From: Fistularia commersonii | Lineage: Eukaryota > Chordata > Actinopteri > Syngnathiformes > Fistulariidae | Length of the DNA: 64,000 bases | Assembly: GCA_037954325.1 (NCBI GenBank) | Contig: JBBMNZ010000003.1 | Coordinates: forward strand, 24,184,392 to 24,248,391 | Reading direction: 5' to 3' | In this document: positions 43,905 through 55,147 of the stretch, one piece after another | Layout of the letters: every line of letters begins with the position of its first letter | Numbering within the stretch: the stretch's first letter is position 1 | Position numbers and translations under genes: made by a program | The notes under the pieces: model-generated | Told to the model about the DNA's origin: nothing | What the model saw: the letters and a program-made list of their open reading frames with translations, nothing else | Database searches by the model: none

Positions 43905-43916
43905 GGGCCTCGCGAC
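43850..43916. repeat. inverted repeat around a poly-A run
   Basis: GTCGCGAGGCCTCCC (43850-43864) and GGGGGGCCTCGCGAC (43902-43916) pair at 14 of 15 positions. The loop of 37 bases is TGTG plus about 33 A. Each arm contains the palindrome TCGCGA. Not a target duplication, because the arms are inverted. Confidence 0.8.
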
Positions 43917-46276
43917 AGACGAGCAACAGCGCGAACTTGCACGCAGGTGGACGGAGAGCGGACGCCCCAACATTCGGCGCGGTGAAATACTGCTCCGTCT
44001 GCCGTGGAGGTTCTGCAGTAAATGCAAGGTGGGGGGTTGCAGAGAGAGGTGTGTTTTCCCCTTTTTTTTTTTTTTTTTTTAATTTAAGGGAAGAGGAAAA
44101 CAGAGGGGAGGAAAATAGAGACCGAGCGAGACCGCCAATGGGAAAAGGCAAGATAAAGAGGGAGGTGAGGTGGGAGTCTGGGTAGTTTTATCGGGTGGGC
44201 AGGGAGGCGGTGGCGGGAGGATCTGTCTCTGTTAGCGGGAACACAACCCTGTTATTAAACCCATTTATCACCGGCTGAATATTCTCCCTTTAATAGGCTC
44301 TGTCGTTAATTACCCAACTTTGTCAAGATAGGCAGTCGGAGGGAGGGAGGGTGGGGATGGGAGGGAAGGGGGGTTCTGTTTTCCAGGACTGTAAACACAC
44401 ACACATTTGCAAAAAAAAAAAAAATTCACATGTTCAACACATCAGGTGATGATACCACTCTTTTTTTTTTTTTTTTACTGTTGCAAGCAGGGATGAAAGG
44501 ATGCATTCTCAGCCTCCTTTTTCAAGCCTCTTTTCATTTCCTGGCACGGGGTTGGATGCAACGCTGTCCGGCCGTCACCCTGCAACGAACGAGAAAAAGA
44601 AAGCATAAAAAAAAAAACCTTATGGTTCTTAAAGTGGAGGCCGTCGTCCGTGCCGTCGAGTCCCCTCGGCTTGAAACCGTGAGGGAAGGAAGTGTCATAA
44701 ACTGGTGACGCGTTCGTGTCCTGCAAGCGATAAACTCCACAGTGTCCGACTCGAGCCGTTCCTACTTTCATCGCGTGAGGCGCTTGTTCCTGCTGCGGAA
44801 CCGACGCGGGAACCTCCTCCTCCTCCTCTTCCTCACTTCTATCCCTAATCAGACTCTTCTGTGACCCCTCGTATAATTAGCCACTTAAACAAGCTGGAAC
44901 GATGGAAAAAAAAACAAAACGAAACCAGAACAGAAAAAAAACCCGACCGTTGAGCCTTTTACAAGGGACACGCCGGCACCTTTTGTTTGGCAATTAGTTT
45001 GCCCGTGAAAGGGGGACAAGACAAATAGACGGCGGGTGGGAAGGAGGGGGAGCATCTGGTGTCCTTGTTCTTCTTCATACCGGAGAGAGCGAGAAAGAGA
45101 GAGAGAGAGGGGAAGAAAGCGATTCACGGTCTACCAGGAACAATAAGAATCACACCGCGAGGATTTGCTTCAACTGCGGTGAGTTTACGGTCTGTGCAAA
45201 GTGATCCGGAAATGAATAAAGAAGCTCTGACAAATACGATGATGAGAGACTCAAGGGGGGGGAACGGGGACCCCTTTTCTTTTCGCAAACCACTGATTAA
45301 GAACCGGATGAGTGTCTGCGGAGATTCCCCTGAGCGCCGTGCAGCGCGGCCAGAGTTTAGTACGCCTCCCAGTTGGTTCCCTTTACTACCCAGTCATTTA
45401 CATTGTAGTTATCTGAAGACAGACGGAAAGGAAGGCGTTGTGACAACCGCTCCATCGATCCCTTCGGCCTGATTAGCTCACCGGTGTACCGTCGGAGCGA
45501 AGTAATCAGATACATTGATCACCGAATACTTTTTAACGCTTCCCTGGGCAATAATGGGTACTTTCGCCCGGTCAAATTACTAGTTAGTTATCTGTTGAGG
45601 ACGTGACGGGAGGGGAAGGAGGGGGAGCCCGCGGGGGTCGGGGGGCTCGATTCTTAATCCGCTCAAGTGTTTAGCCGTCGCCGTGACGACGGCAATGAAA
45701 AGGCGATTCGAATCCCGGGGACTTTGCCGAGAGTTATGAGCCGTGTCAAGTTCAGCCGGCGCCCGCTCGTGCCCGCCAGTCTCGCGTTCGTCCAGAAGAG
45801 GCTGCTGTGTTCCCTGGAAACGACAGGAAGAGGCCCGCGTGAGGGGAAGGACGGGCAAAAACGCCATTTATATCCATTCAGCGTTCCAAATTGACGTTTG
45901 AGCCGACATGGCGAAACAAAAATGGACAATGATGAGTGATTCACAGAGCCCTGTTCTTTTACATTTCTGATACCCGCTGAAATCCCGCTCTTACAGATTA
46001 ACGGCGTCACAGCTGCTAAAAAAAACAAAACAAAAACACCCGCTATTGCAATGTGTACAATTCCACGACCCCTCCCGAAGGCGACCCCTGAGAAAGGAAT
46101 ATTGTTGACGTCTGTCAGCTCCTCCGCGCCGAGCGCCCGCTAATTGATTATGGATGTCATTTTCATTATTGGCAGCAGGGGGCAGGATCCATACATTGAT
46201 CAGACTCGGGTCTGATCTAATTGTCGTGGCTGGAAACACACAATGCTGCAGCTCGGAGAGAACGAGAAAGAGACAC

Positions 46277-46280
<4 letters not shown>

Positions 46281-46314
<34 letters not shown>
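46281..46314. repeat. (GA)n microsatellite
   Basis: Uninterrupted AG/GA dinucleotide run of 34 bases. Confidence 0.9.
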
Positions 46315-46316
<2 letters not shown>

Positions 46317-46662
46317 GTTTGTTCTGTTTATTTTGTAAAAAACCTGCGCCCGAGCGAGCGAGCGCAGCGCAGCCTCTTCAAAAGACTCGCAGGAGGTGAG
46401 CTTCAAAGTTAAACGTTTCTTAGCCCGTTTACACCAGTATCTAAACACGTCCCGGCGCCGAGCGCGCCGACGGCTTTGAGCAATACAAGTCCCCTCTCTG
46501 ATAGCGGAGCTCCCGTGACGGTTGGTGATCAAACGCTCCGGTGGCATAACATCCCTTTTCTGTCTGTCACACCCTCGGGCTAAACGGCGGCTGCGGCACC
46601 TCGCAGCTGGCAGACGACTCTCCTCGCGACAAAGTTAAAACGTGCGGGTTGATATCCCGACG

Positions 46663-46684
46663 TCGGTCGGTCGGTCGGTCGGTC
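46663..46684. repeat. (GGTC)n tetranucleotide repeat
   Basis: Five units of TCGG/GGTC in a CpG-rich setting. Confidence 0.85.
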
Positions 46685-47166
46685 TCAGCTCGGGGTCGCG
46701 GACGGCTCCGCCTGTTTCGGTTTATACTCCGCATCCGTCGGAGGCCCGCTCCGGCCCTCCCGCGACTCAGACGCCGAAGCTCGGGATTGTGTCACATCAT
46801 TTAACCTCAAATTCTCTTTGACCAGGTCGTCGCCGGGCGCCGCTGTCCCCCGACCGGACACCCCCCCCCCCCCCTGCCGGCGGTGTCTCCTCGGCTCAGA
46901 GATCCAGCGCCTCGCGCAGCCACGTCGGCTTTTAACTCGAGGCGGCGCGATGGCGTGCGACTTAAAAGCTCCGCCGGTCGGATCCAATTAGCGGACGCCT
47001 CGTCAGACCAGCTCCTGCGCGGGCCGGTGGGGGGGAAGGGGAGCACAGGGTGGGATATTTGGGGGGAAAAAAAAAGAGTTGATACTTTATGTCAGCGTCG
47101 GACGCAGCAGATGTTAAGAGAGCAGATGGAAGCAGATATGGAGAAGTTCCTCAGCTCTTCAAACTA

Positions 47167-47501
47167 TACTGCTCCAAAAAATAAATGAAACTACAAAATC
47201 TCAATCACACTTGTGTAAAATCAAATTGTCCACTTAGGAAGCAACACGGATCGATTTTGACTTGTTTTAAGGACATGACATCGATGTTGGATTAGCCTGT
47301 AGTTTGTTTATCCACTTGTTTATCGACTCCAAATCCAGACCTCCACCAGTTAATACATTTAATTTCCAATGATAATTTTTGTGTGATTTTGTTGTCAGCA
47401 CATTCAACTATGTCAAGAACAAAGTATTTACTACGAACATTTCATTCATTCACATCTAGGATGTGCTATTTTAGTGTTCCCTTTTATTTTTTGGAGCAGT
47501 G
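47167..47501. mobile_element. Tc1/mariner-type MITE
   Basis: 335 bp, starting TACTGCTCCAAAAAATAAA and ending TTTATTTTTTGGAGCAGTG; these are inverted repeats of about 18 bp. A TA sits directly left (47165-47166); on the right the bases are TG, a mutated copy. Interior words CACTTGTGTAAAATCAAA, TTGTCCACTTAGGAAGCAAC, TTTTTGTGTGATTTTGTTGT and CATCTAGGATGTGCTATTTT match the ends of a widespread fish Tc1-like transposon from memory. The transposase-coding middle is missing, so it is an internal-deletion derivative. Confidence 0.75.
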
Positions 47502-48269
47502 TGTTAATATGACTTATATGTTACAGCACAGGAACTACATTGTGTGTGTGTGTGTGAGTGTGTGTGTGTGTGTGTTCACGCTCCTAAAATTTCAGTGCTC
47601 CTCATCCATCCCCGCATCTGCTCAGGAGGCCCCGCGTCAGCCATTCCTCTAATGCTGGTGTTTTAGTGCACCTGGGGGCCCCGGGGCCCCGGCGGCCATG
47701 TTTGGAGTTTGATTAACGCCACGTTTCAACACGGCCGGACGAGCTGGATGAGATGGTGGTCGGGGGGGTTGCGGCCTCGCGCTTCAGGACAGACGTGGGA
47801 GTGGTAAATACGGAGAAGCGATGGGGGGGTTCAGACGGGAGGGGCGTTTTTGTGGCTTTTATAGAGGGGGAGGCCTAAGAGGAGGGCATCGTGGAGGACG
47901 GAGCCGGAGAGAACCAGACAGATGTCTCCTCGCCGGCTCGCTCGGCCCCGGCGCGCCTGAAATATTTAGAAGCTTTTGTTGTGCCCAGTTAAACATTCAC
48001 TGATGTGACACAAACTGTGAACAATGCCATTTCACACGCACGGGAATCCTCTCTCTCCCTCTTACTCTATTTTCTCTCTTTTTTTTTTTCCCCTTCTATA
48101 ATTCATGAAGGCGCGAGGACTGCGGCCGCGCTCTGCAGCTCGCCCCGCGAGTCAGCCGGCTTTTAAAAAACAAACAAACATTTAAACGCGGTAAACACCA
48201 GAAAAACTGGAAACGGAGGGGAAATTGTTTGGTTTGATGGAGGAATGATGAGATTTAAACATCGAAGGA
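47502..48269. other. intergenic sequence
   Basis: A TG microsatellite at 47541-47574, GC-rich unique sequence, and a conserved-looking patch around 47980-48040. No gene supported. Confidence 0.35.
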
Positions 48270-48660
48270 GAACGTTCCTGATCCTGCCGCCTGACCATGA
48301 AGGTTCGAGTCCAACAGGGAAATGTGGAGGCTCAACTTCCAAAAACATGCAGGAAGGCTATCGGAGACCCAACCACGCCCGGGCGAGTGAACGAGAAGAT
48401 GAATGTTTGGCCTCTTAGTGAATGACAGGGTGAACGGCTCAATATGCAGCCCTGTGATTGGCTGTCGAACCCAGCCTCTCGTCCAATGAAAAGCCAGGAC
48501 AGGCGTTACATTGACAATTTATATTTCATTGTATTTCTTATTCTCCCTCCTTCCCACTATTATCTATTACTGTTATGTTTTTGCTTGAAACTCTGGCACA
48601 ACAATTTCCTTCGGGATAAATGAAGTTGTTCTCATCTCATCTCATCTCATCACATATTGT
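48270..48660 (-). repeat. LINE-derived dispersed repeat, copy e
   Basis: Pieces of the common fish repeat in order: AAGGTTCGAGTCCAACAGGG, AACTTCCAAAAACATGCAGG, GTGATTGGCTGTCGAACCCA, CAGCCTCTCGTCCAATGAAA. A second element end follows: TTCCTTCGGGATAAATGAAG with a (CTCAT)n tail at 48634-48652. Confidence 0.5.
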
Positions 48661-50094
48661 GAATGAATGAACAGCCTCTATTGCTGCGTCCGTTGTCAAA
48701 ATGGGCCGTAAATCAGGTGGAGGATGAGCCCGGAGGCCGTTCTTCCTTCGAGGATGCAAAGATTAAGCGCCGATCTCCGGCGTGAGCGGAGAACCTTCTG
48801 AGGTATCCAAACACGGGCGTCATCGCGTGAACTTTTACTTTTGTCTGATTACACACAAAGAACCGTCATGAATAAACAATTCCATCCGGGAGCCTGATTC
48901 CCGCTGACATTCAAGGAACGCGTTCAGGGGACGAGCAGGAAGCCTGAACCAGCGACACGTCCACGTAGAAAACAAACAAAAAAAAAAAAATAAAACGGAT
49001 GTGCGGCACATGGGGGGGGGGGGGGGGGGGGGGGGGCACCTCCGCCATAACTGTGCAAGGGTGGCATTTTGGAGAAAAATAAAAATAAAACACAACTCCG
49101 CTCACATGATAAGGGTCACTTCCTGTCCAGGTCACTGAGAATGACATCATCAAACCACTATTAACTCCATAAAATAATTCCGGCTCTGCTGGCCACGTAT
49201 TGACACTGGATTTTTTTTTTTTCTCTCCCCCCCCCTCCAGAACAAACGGCGAGCAGCGGGTTTTGCCCTCAATCTAAAACCAATAACCTGGGAGTGGATA
49301 ACAGAGAAATGTCCATCCGGGCGGGAGGGACCAGCGGCGGGGAGAGGAGGACTAAAAATGACACGGCAAACAAGTCCGAGCAACCACTTTCACTTCACCT
49401 CTGGCCCTGCGCGTCCTCTGCGGCAGGCTTTTCACGCCGCTCCGACACACACACACACACAAGAAATCGAGTTCTTTTGTTTTTCTCCCTCTCTGGCATT
49501 TTGTCTCTCACCTGCTTAGCACGCCGTCGACGCGTTTCAACTCTGTTTTTTTTTTTCCGCACCGAGCTGCGCGAGTGTGACCCCTCCAGGTTGGCCCCGG
49601 TTTTCAGCCGAGATACGGGGCGAGGTCTCCTCAGGGGTCCACGCTTCCCACAAGGGCAAGGTGTGTATTGACATACAAATGTAAGGCATAGAGTCCAAAC
49701 GCAGCCCACTGTTTTTCTGTAATAATAGCTAGCAGCCCCAGCGTTTAATAATTAATGCGGTCTATTCAATACCGAGTGGACGGCTCGCCGACTGCTCGCC
49801 GCTCTCCACATCGCTCTCCGTCTCCCCTGGAAGGCGCAACGCACATGACTGTGCTAATTTCTGTTTGGTCTTTACGACGGCGCCCGCGGGTTTTTTACGC
49901 CGACGTTTCTCCGCTTTGAAAACGCGACGAAAGTCACGCAGAAGTAAAGCGACAAATAAAAAGGTGGCCGAGGTGACGACGACCACCTGCGTCACCCTGC
50001 AAACATCTAGCAGGGATGATTTTTACACATTAGGATTCATTTCAAAATAATAATCACTGTTTCGGGTGACACGAGCCTCATCGCAGACAATCCT
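48661..50094. other. intergenic sequence with a long poly-G run
   Basis: Poly-G of 25 at 49012-49036. CA run at 49446-49461. No gene supported; open frames in the CpG-rich part at 49240-49670 lack domains. Confidence 0.35.
49012..49036. repeat. poly-G run of 25
   Basis: Uninterrupted G run following CGGCACAT. Potential G-quadruplex and assembly or sequencing trouble spot. Confidence 0.9.
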
Positions 50095-50215
50095 CGCTGT
50101 CATTGGACGAGAGGCGGGGTTTATCCTGGACAGGTCGTCTGTCAATCATACACACAAACACAAATAGAGACATATAAACATTCACCCTCTCATTCCACCT
50201 CATACTACGATGAAC
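50095..50215 (-). repeat. LINE-derived dispersed repeat, copy f
   Basis: GCTGTCATTGGACGAGAGGC, GGGGTTTATCCTGGACAGGT, CGTCTGTCAATCATACACAC, AACATTCACCCTCTCATTCC: the same fish repeat as at 37478 and 51850. Confidence 0.55.
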
Positions 50216-50509
50216 CTGCAACGTGTTTTTGGATTCCCTTATTTAATCTCTCCTCCCGACAGGTATGAATAAAAGCCAGCTGACAAATATCCGCGCTTCG
50301 CAGAACGGAGGGTTTGAATAAAGATGTTATCGACGGCAGACGGCGTCCTGCGACGTAACCTTTGCGGAGGCCAAAGTGTAATGAAAAAAGGTAGAAATTG
50401 ATCTCGGCGAATGAAACGAGTCCTAACGATTCCTCGCCCTCCCATTGAACGCTCGCTTTTTTTGCTATTTTTTTTTTTCTTTCTCTCTTCTCCCTCTTCG
50501 GCCCGTACT

Positions 50510-50510
<1 letters not shown>

Positions 50511-50540
<30 letters not shown>
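50511..50540. repeat. poly-T run of 30
   Basis: Uninterrupted T run after GGCCCGTACTG. The sequence on either side is unique. Confidence 0.9.
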
Positions 50541-50987
50541 CTGACGAGAAAACGCATTCTGTTTGGCACGGCGGTGCAATAAAAAAAGCACAGAGGAATA
50601 TCGGAGGTTATGGGAGCAGCAGTCACATGATCGATAACCGGGCAGAAGCGGGTGAGCGCAGTGATCCCTCCGCTCCCCTTCCACTCTCCCCTCGCCACCT
50701 TTCCTCCCAATCAATTAACTTCTCTAAGTAAACAGATCTGTCCCGGCGCAGGCTGCTGCCCGCCGTAAGCCGATATTCCTTCGCCTCCTGCCTCTCCTCT
50801 CCTCCTCGTCCCGGTAAAGTCGGACGTGGAAACCGGATAGTTTCCCTCTCTACTCGGGCCCGGCTCCCTCCCGACCAAGAGTGTGTTGACGTAAGAGGGC
50901 CAAATGTGGAGCGGCTACATCATCTGCATAATTGTCATTTGTCAACATTATGGGTTTTAGAGAAACTCGAAGATGCAAGAGAATTTG

Positions 50988-51029
50988 CACGTACGTAATG
51001 TCAATTTGGCAAGCTGTTTTACGTACGTG
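50988..51029. other. perfect 11-bp inverted repeat
   Basis: CACGTACGTAA (50988-50998) and TTACGTACGTG (51019-51029) with a 20-base spacer. Each arm contains the palindrome ACGTACGT. May be part of a decayed transposon reaching to 51180. Confidence 0.6.
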
Positions 51030-51109
51030 TACATATTAAACTGCAACGTTATTGACGCACAGGTAGAGAAGAAGCGGAGTGACTTTTTTACCAATCAGAA
51101 TGCAGAAAA

Positions 51110-51180
51110 CAATGCACGATGCAAATCCGTGAAGTAGCGAAACCGTGAAAAATAAACCGCGTTATAGCGAGGGATCACTG
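51110..51180. mobile_element. end of a decayed pogo/Tigger-like MITE
   Basis: GATGCAAATCCGTGAAGTAG, CGAAACCGTGAAAAATAAAC, CGCGTTATAGCGAGGGATCA, CTG then TA. This is the inverted-repeat end (reverse complement CAGTGATCCCTCGCTATAAC) of a family common in vertebrates. The opposite end was not found, so only a fragment is claimed. Confidence 0.5.
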
Positions 51181-51839
51181 TAATAATAAAAAAAGAAACG
51201 CTGCTGAGGAGCTGCGCGGGAAATGTCCTGGAAGCCGTAGCATTAAACAAATATATCCGCCGAGGGAAGGTCATACAAATGTTTCACTTTCCACACCATC
51301 GGACAGTTTGATTAATATTCAATTCGGCAATCAAAAATCCTTTTACAACTCCGTTACATATGTAAAGCATTTTGCCGAGGTGGTTTTCATTCAAACAAAG
51401 GCGTTACAGGGAGATGAAAACCCTACACTTCTTCACCCGGAGGCCTTTAGTGGGTTGGGTTTGACGGTAAGATATCGGCCTATTTTGAAGAACCTTGTTC
51501 TTCTGCAAACAACAGGCTGATGTGGAACTTTATCACGCACAGCAGGATTCCACACCTCGGTGCTTCCTGGTTGGTCAACCAGCATCGCGCTGTTCTCCGC
51601 TATCGTCGTCTGCTTTTTTAAATTTTAAATACTGAGATTGTACTCTCGTCGTTGTAGCACAGATTCACGCGTCCGGCTCTTTTATTCACACTCCCATCTG
51701 GAGAGCCGGTGTGCCCAGACAACGCCGCTAATGTGTCCTGTTTGTTTATTCATGAAACGCCGGCTCTTTGGATGCGAGTTGACGAGCGAGCAGACGATGC
51801 GAAATACCATCGGGTTTATGAAATATATAGCGCCGCGCA

Positions 51840-51905
51840 CCGGGGGACGCAACGGGCGAGGGGCGGGGTCGCCTGTCAATCACAGCGCCGCAAATAGACA
51901 CATAC
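51840..51905 (-). repeat. LINE-derived dispersed repeat, copy g (short)
   Basis: GCGAGGGGCGGGGTCGCCTG, TCAATCACAGCGCC, ATAGACACATACAAATGTTC: a short piece of the same fish repeat. Confidence 0.45.
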
Positions 51906-51989
51906 AAATGTTCCCACGTCATATAGAAACAAAATGCAAAAGGCAAAAAATGCAGTTTAGCATCTAACCAGCAACTTAGATGCAACTTA

Positions 51990-52292
51990 CGGCCCGCGGG
52001 CCACATCCGGCCCGTTTTGCTTTTTTATCAAACTGTTTTCTTTGAAGTGTTTTCAATCGATATTGGATTTAGAAACTCTTTATTTTTTAATTTTGAATGG
52101 ACGATTACATACAAAAAAATGCCGGTACGTTTGTATGATCGTTAATGATTTTAAAGTTGAAATAAAATGGTAAAAAATGTAAATATTGAAACTGCAATTT
52201 TTATTTTTTTCATTTTACATGATACCTAATTGGCTCGCGCATAAAACATAAATGAGAAATGTGGGCCGTCAGTCAAAACAATTACATCATAT
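51990..52292 (-). mobile_element. hAT-type non-autonomous element, left arm of an inverted pair
   Basis: GGCCCGCGGGCCACATCCGG, CCCGTTTTGCTTTTTTATCA and the following 280 bp align, as reverse complement, with 52745-53118. Shared words include TTTAGAAACTC(T/C)TTATTTTT, ACATACAAAAAAATG, TTGAAATAAAA and TACATGATA(C/G)C. The copies are clearly diverged. Confidence 0.55.
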
Positions 52293-52298
52293 AGACCA

Positions 52299-52740
52299 GG
52301 GGTGTCGAACTCATTTTCACCGAGGGCCAGATGAGCATAATGAAAAGAGTTACATGTAAAAGGAACAGTATCAATGTAACTGCACGCAACCAAATGTAAT
52401 GTAAAATAAATGTAACTACTCCTTCATGTTCAATGTATTACCCAAAATGCACATGCATTTGCACAGATGGAAAAATATTATGTTTACCAGTTGCTCTGTT
52501 ACAACATAAATCCTTTTATATTGTCGGGTTAAGAAATCCACATTACTCCACAAATCCACATTACTCCATCAATCAGTGATCAAACTATCCAAGTCAATCA
52601 AACTATCCAAGTGAATTCAGAAAAATATCATTTTATATCAATATCAAGTTGTTGTTTTTCTGAAAGGCTGACTTTGGCATACTTAGCTCCATGTTTGCTG
52701 TTAAAATGTTGACGCAAATTGTACCGCGATTTGGCCGCGA
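52299..52740 (+). mobile_element. fragment of a second hAT-type element between the arms
   Basis: It begins CCAGGGGTGTCGAACTCATT, TTCACCGAGGGCCAGATGAG, a typical hAT terminal sequence. The interior is AT-rich with GAATTCAGAAAAATATCATT. The right end is unclear, around CGATTTGGCCGCGATG (about 52740). Confidence 0.45.
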
Positions 52741-52744
52741 TGTC

Positions 52745-53118
52745 GTATAGCGGGGGAAGGCAATAATTTTGGCTGGCGGGACACATTTCTTATTTAATTT
52801 TTATGCGCAGACCAACTCGCTATCATGTAAATTGAACAAAATGAAAATTGCAATTTAAATATTTCCATTTTTTGGCGTTTTATTTCAATTTTAAAATAAT
52901 TAATGATCATATGAATATGCGCCAACATTTTTTTGTATGTGATCGACCACACAAAATTAAAGAAAAGGAAAAATAAGGAGTTTCTAAATTTGATATTGAG
53001 TGAAAATATTTAAATTAAAATTAAATTGAAATATTAAAAAAATTAAAATATTTTAAATTGATTATAATATTCGAAGAAAATAGTTTAGCAGGCCGGATAA
53101 AAAAGCAAAACGGGCCGG
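52745..53118 (+). mobile_element. hAT-type non-autonomous element, right arm of an inverted pair
   Basis: Starts near GCGGGGGAAGGCAATAATTT and GGCTGGCGGGACACATTT, decayed forms of a CAGGGGTGGGCAAT end. It finishes GGCCGGATAAAAAAGCAAAA and CGGGCCGGG, the reverse complement of the left arm's start. Confidence 0.55.
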
Positions 53119-53123
53119 GTCAC

Positions 53124-53505
53124 CTGTATGGTTTAGAAACACTGACATTGACCAAAAGACAGGAGGCAGAGCTGGAGGTTGCAGAGATGGAGATGTGGAG
53201 GTTCTCTCTGGGAGCAACCAGGATGGAGAGGATCAGGAATGAGTCCATCAGAGGGACGGCATATGGTAGATGTTTTGGAGAGAAGGTCCGAGATGGTTGG
53301 GTCATGGACAGAGGAGGGGGAGTCAATATATCGGTAGACGGATGCTGGAATTGGAGGTCTGGAGGATTTATGGATATAGCGAGACAAGATATGAGGTTAG
53401 TTGGTGTGAGAGAGGAGGGTCCAGAGAACAGATTGAGATGGAGAAGGTGGATTCGTGGTGGTGACCCATGAAGGGAAAAGCCCAAAGGAAAAGAAGAAGA
53501 TAAAC
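53124..53505 (+). pseudogene. 5'-truncated, frameshifted RTE LINE fragment
   Basis: A + strand frame matches roughly residues 890-1018 of the intact RTE proteins at 8765-11821 and 30269-33325: YGLETLTLTKRQ, AELEVAEMEMWRFSLGATRM, RIRNESIRGTA, CFGEKVR. It then jumps frame near the site of RWFGHVQRRDSEYIGRRM, which continues in another + frame from about 53285 before returning to GVREE and RGGDP. The end carries GGGAAAAGCCCAAAGGAAAA and GAAGAAG, the decayed 3' UTR and GAA tail. It is an old, dead copy in opposite orientation to the two intact ones. Confidence 0.85.
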
Positions 53506-53775
53506 ATACAGTCACTCTCATTCACATGACATATAGACGTACAAAGATTCACTCATTCAGATGTCATAGAAAGACATTAAGCCACTCAGCCTCTCAGCCA
53601 TTGAGACGTCCAAATATTCACTGTCTTATATAGAGACACAAGTCGCTCATTCACACCTGCGTATGATTTGGAGTCTTCAGTGACCCCGTTGACTGATTTT
53701 GGCCTGAGACGCAGAAGCTGGAGAGAACCCAGGCAGGTAGAGGGGGAACATGCAAATTCTACAATTGTCATATTT
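53506..53775 (+). repeat. LINE-derived dispersed repeat, copy h
   Basis: Repeated CATTCACA-type words at about 20-40 base spacing, TTCACACCTGCGTATGATTT, GGAGTCTTCAGTGACCCCGT and GAGAGAACCCAGGCAGGTAG, GGGGAACATGCAAATTCTA match the common fish repeat. Confidence 0.5.
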
Positions 53776-55140
53776 CTAAATGATAACACAAGACGTCAAC
53801 AAATTAAAAAAAAAAAAAAAAAAAGATATATATATATCAACATGATTTGAAATGCAATTAAAGATATTCTTAAACAACCGCATTTCACAATGACTTGCCG
53901 GCACAATAAAGCGGCGGCTCCGATTCCCAGGAGCCTCCGAACATGAAATTGTTCGTTCTTGCGACACTCCAGCCAGTGAAAGTGGAATTACAGACCAATC
54001 TATATCTCCCATGACCCTTAGCAACGTGTCTTTATGCTCGCTGATCAGATAGAGAGACAACAAGTGCAGGGGGGGGGGATGGGGAGGAGCGGGGGGGTCT
54101 CTACGCGCCGGTTGCTTTCACAAATGGGTTTGCTTAATATGGGAGATTAATAGACAACTATCTAATCTCGTCTGTGATTGAAGCTATGATCTTGTTACGG
54201 TGGAGCATGATGGATGTCGAGGCAGCGGTGCATCGGAGTCACGTTAACCCTTTGGAGACCGCCTCGCTCGGCGGCTTATTGGCCGTTAAAAGACAATAAA
54301 AAAATAAAATAGCATGCTCCGGAGCCCTTCATTTGGATGTAAAGCGCCTTTTTCAGCCAGTAATGGTGTGAAAAATAAAACCTGTCAAAACGGAAGCGTG
54401 ACATTGTAATCGGTAAATCAGGTTCTTGAATTCATTGTTAAAATATCTGCATGTTTTATAGTAAATTACTAGAATCGTTAATTATTGTTGCTATCATGAT
54501 TAAGTCATGTCAGTGAGGTTAAGTTTCTGTCCACACGAACTGTTACTAAACAAAGTCCTTGTGAAAACGGCGACATCCAGGATCAATAGAAAAAAGCAGG
54601 GAGACATTTATTTATTGAACAGAATCGATGCCCGTCGAAAAACAACACGGTGCATCCAGATGTTTGGAGAACCAAAGACATAAAACCCCACTTGAAAAAA
54701 AAAAAAAATTGTTTAAACAAATTGTGAATTTCTATTATTTTCTCTTGTCTTTCTAACATTGATCGGGGAAGGGTGTCGCCTTACGGCGTGACCGCGCGTC
54801 GACTCGCCGCCGCCGCCGCCGCCGCTGCCGCTGCTGCTGCTGCTGCTCCCGACAGGCCCTTGTTAGTCACTCCGGATACATAATGACTGATGCCTCACAG
54901 GCAAACTAATTATCACACAGTTAACAGCCACAACCTAAAACGCTGCTCGTATAGAACAAGGGAGCACGTGACCATCTCCTTCATGTCCCCATCTTCTCCC
55001 ACCTCCCCCCACGCCGCCGCCCCGCTTCATCTCGGGCTTTTTCTCTTACGATGGATCTTGTTTTTCATTCACTCTCCCTGTGTATTTCCCCTCTCTGCCG
55101 CCTCCACGCCCCCCTCCTTTCCCCTTCCCTTCCCTGTGTT
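53776..55140. other. intergenic sequence
   Basis: A-run at 53806-53824. 54110-54320 and 54870-54980 (GCAAACTAATTATCACACAG) look like conserved noncoding sequence. A trinucleotide tract lies at 54805-54848. No gene supported. Confidence 0.35.
54805..54848. repeat. CCG/CTG trinucleotide tract
   Basis: About seven CCG units pass through CTGCCG into six CTG units. No open frame of interest reads through it. Confidence 0.85.
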
Positions 55141-55147
55141 CTTCCAG

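Larger units (their letters stand above)
43917..47160. other. intergenic desert segment with simple repeats
   Basis: No gene supported. T-runs lie at 44061-44080 and 44460-44476, a (GA)n at 46281-46314 and a (GGTC)n at 46663-46684. CpG-rich sequence at 46430-47040 produces long but featureless open frames. 44215-44330 (ACCCTGTTATTAAACCC, GTCGTTAATTACCC) looks like conserved noncoding sequence. Confidence 0.35.

Noticed and set aside
50205..50714. A 169-residue minus-strand frame
   Set aside because: It reads through the 30-base T-run as poly-lysine and includes LINE-repeat sequence; not a credible gene.
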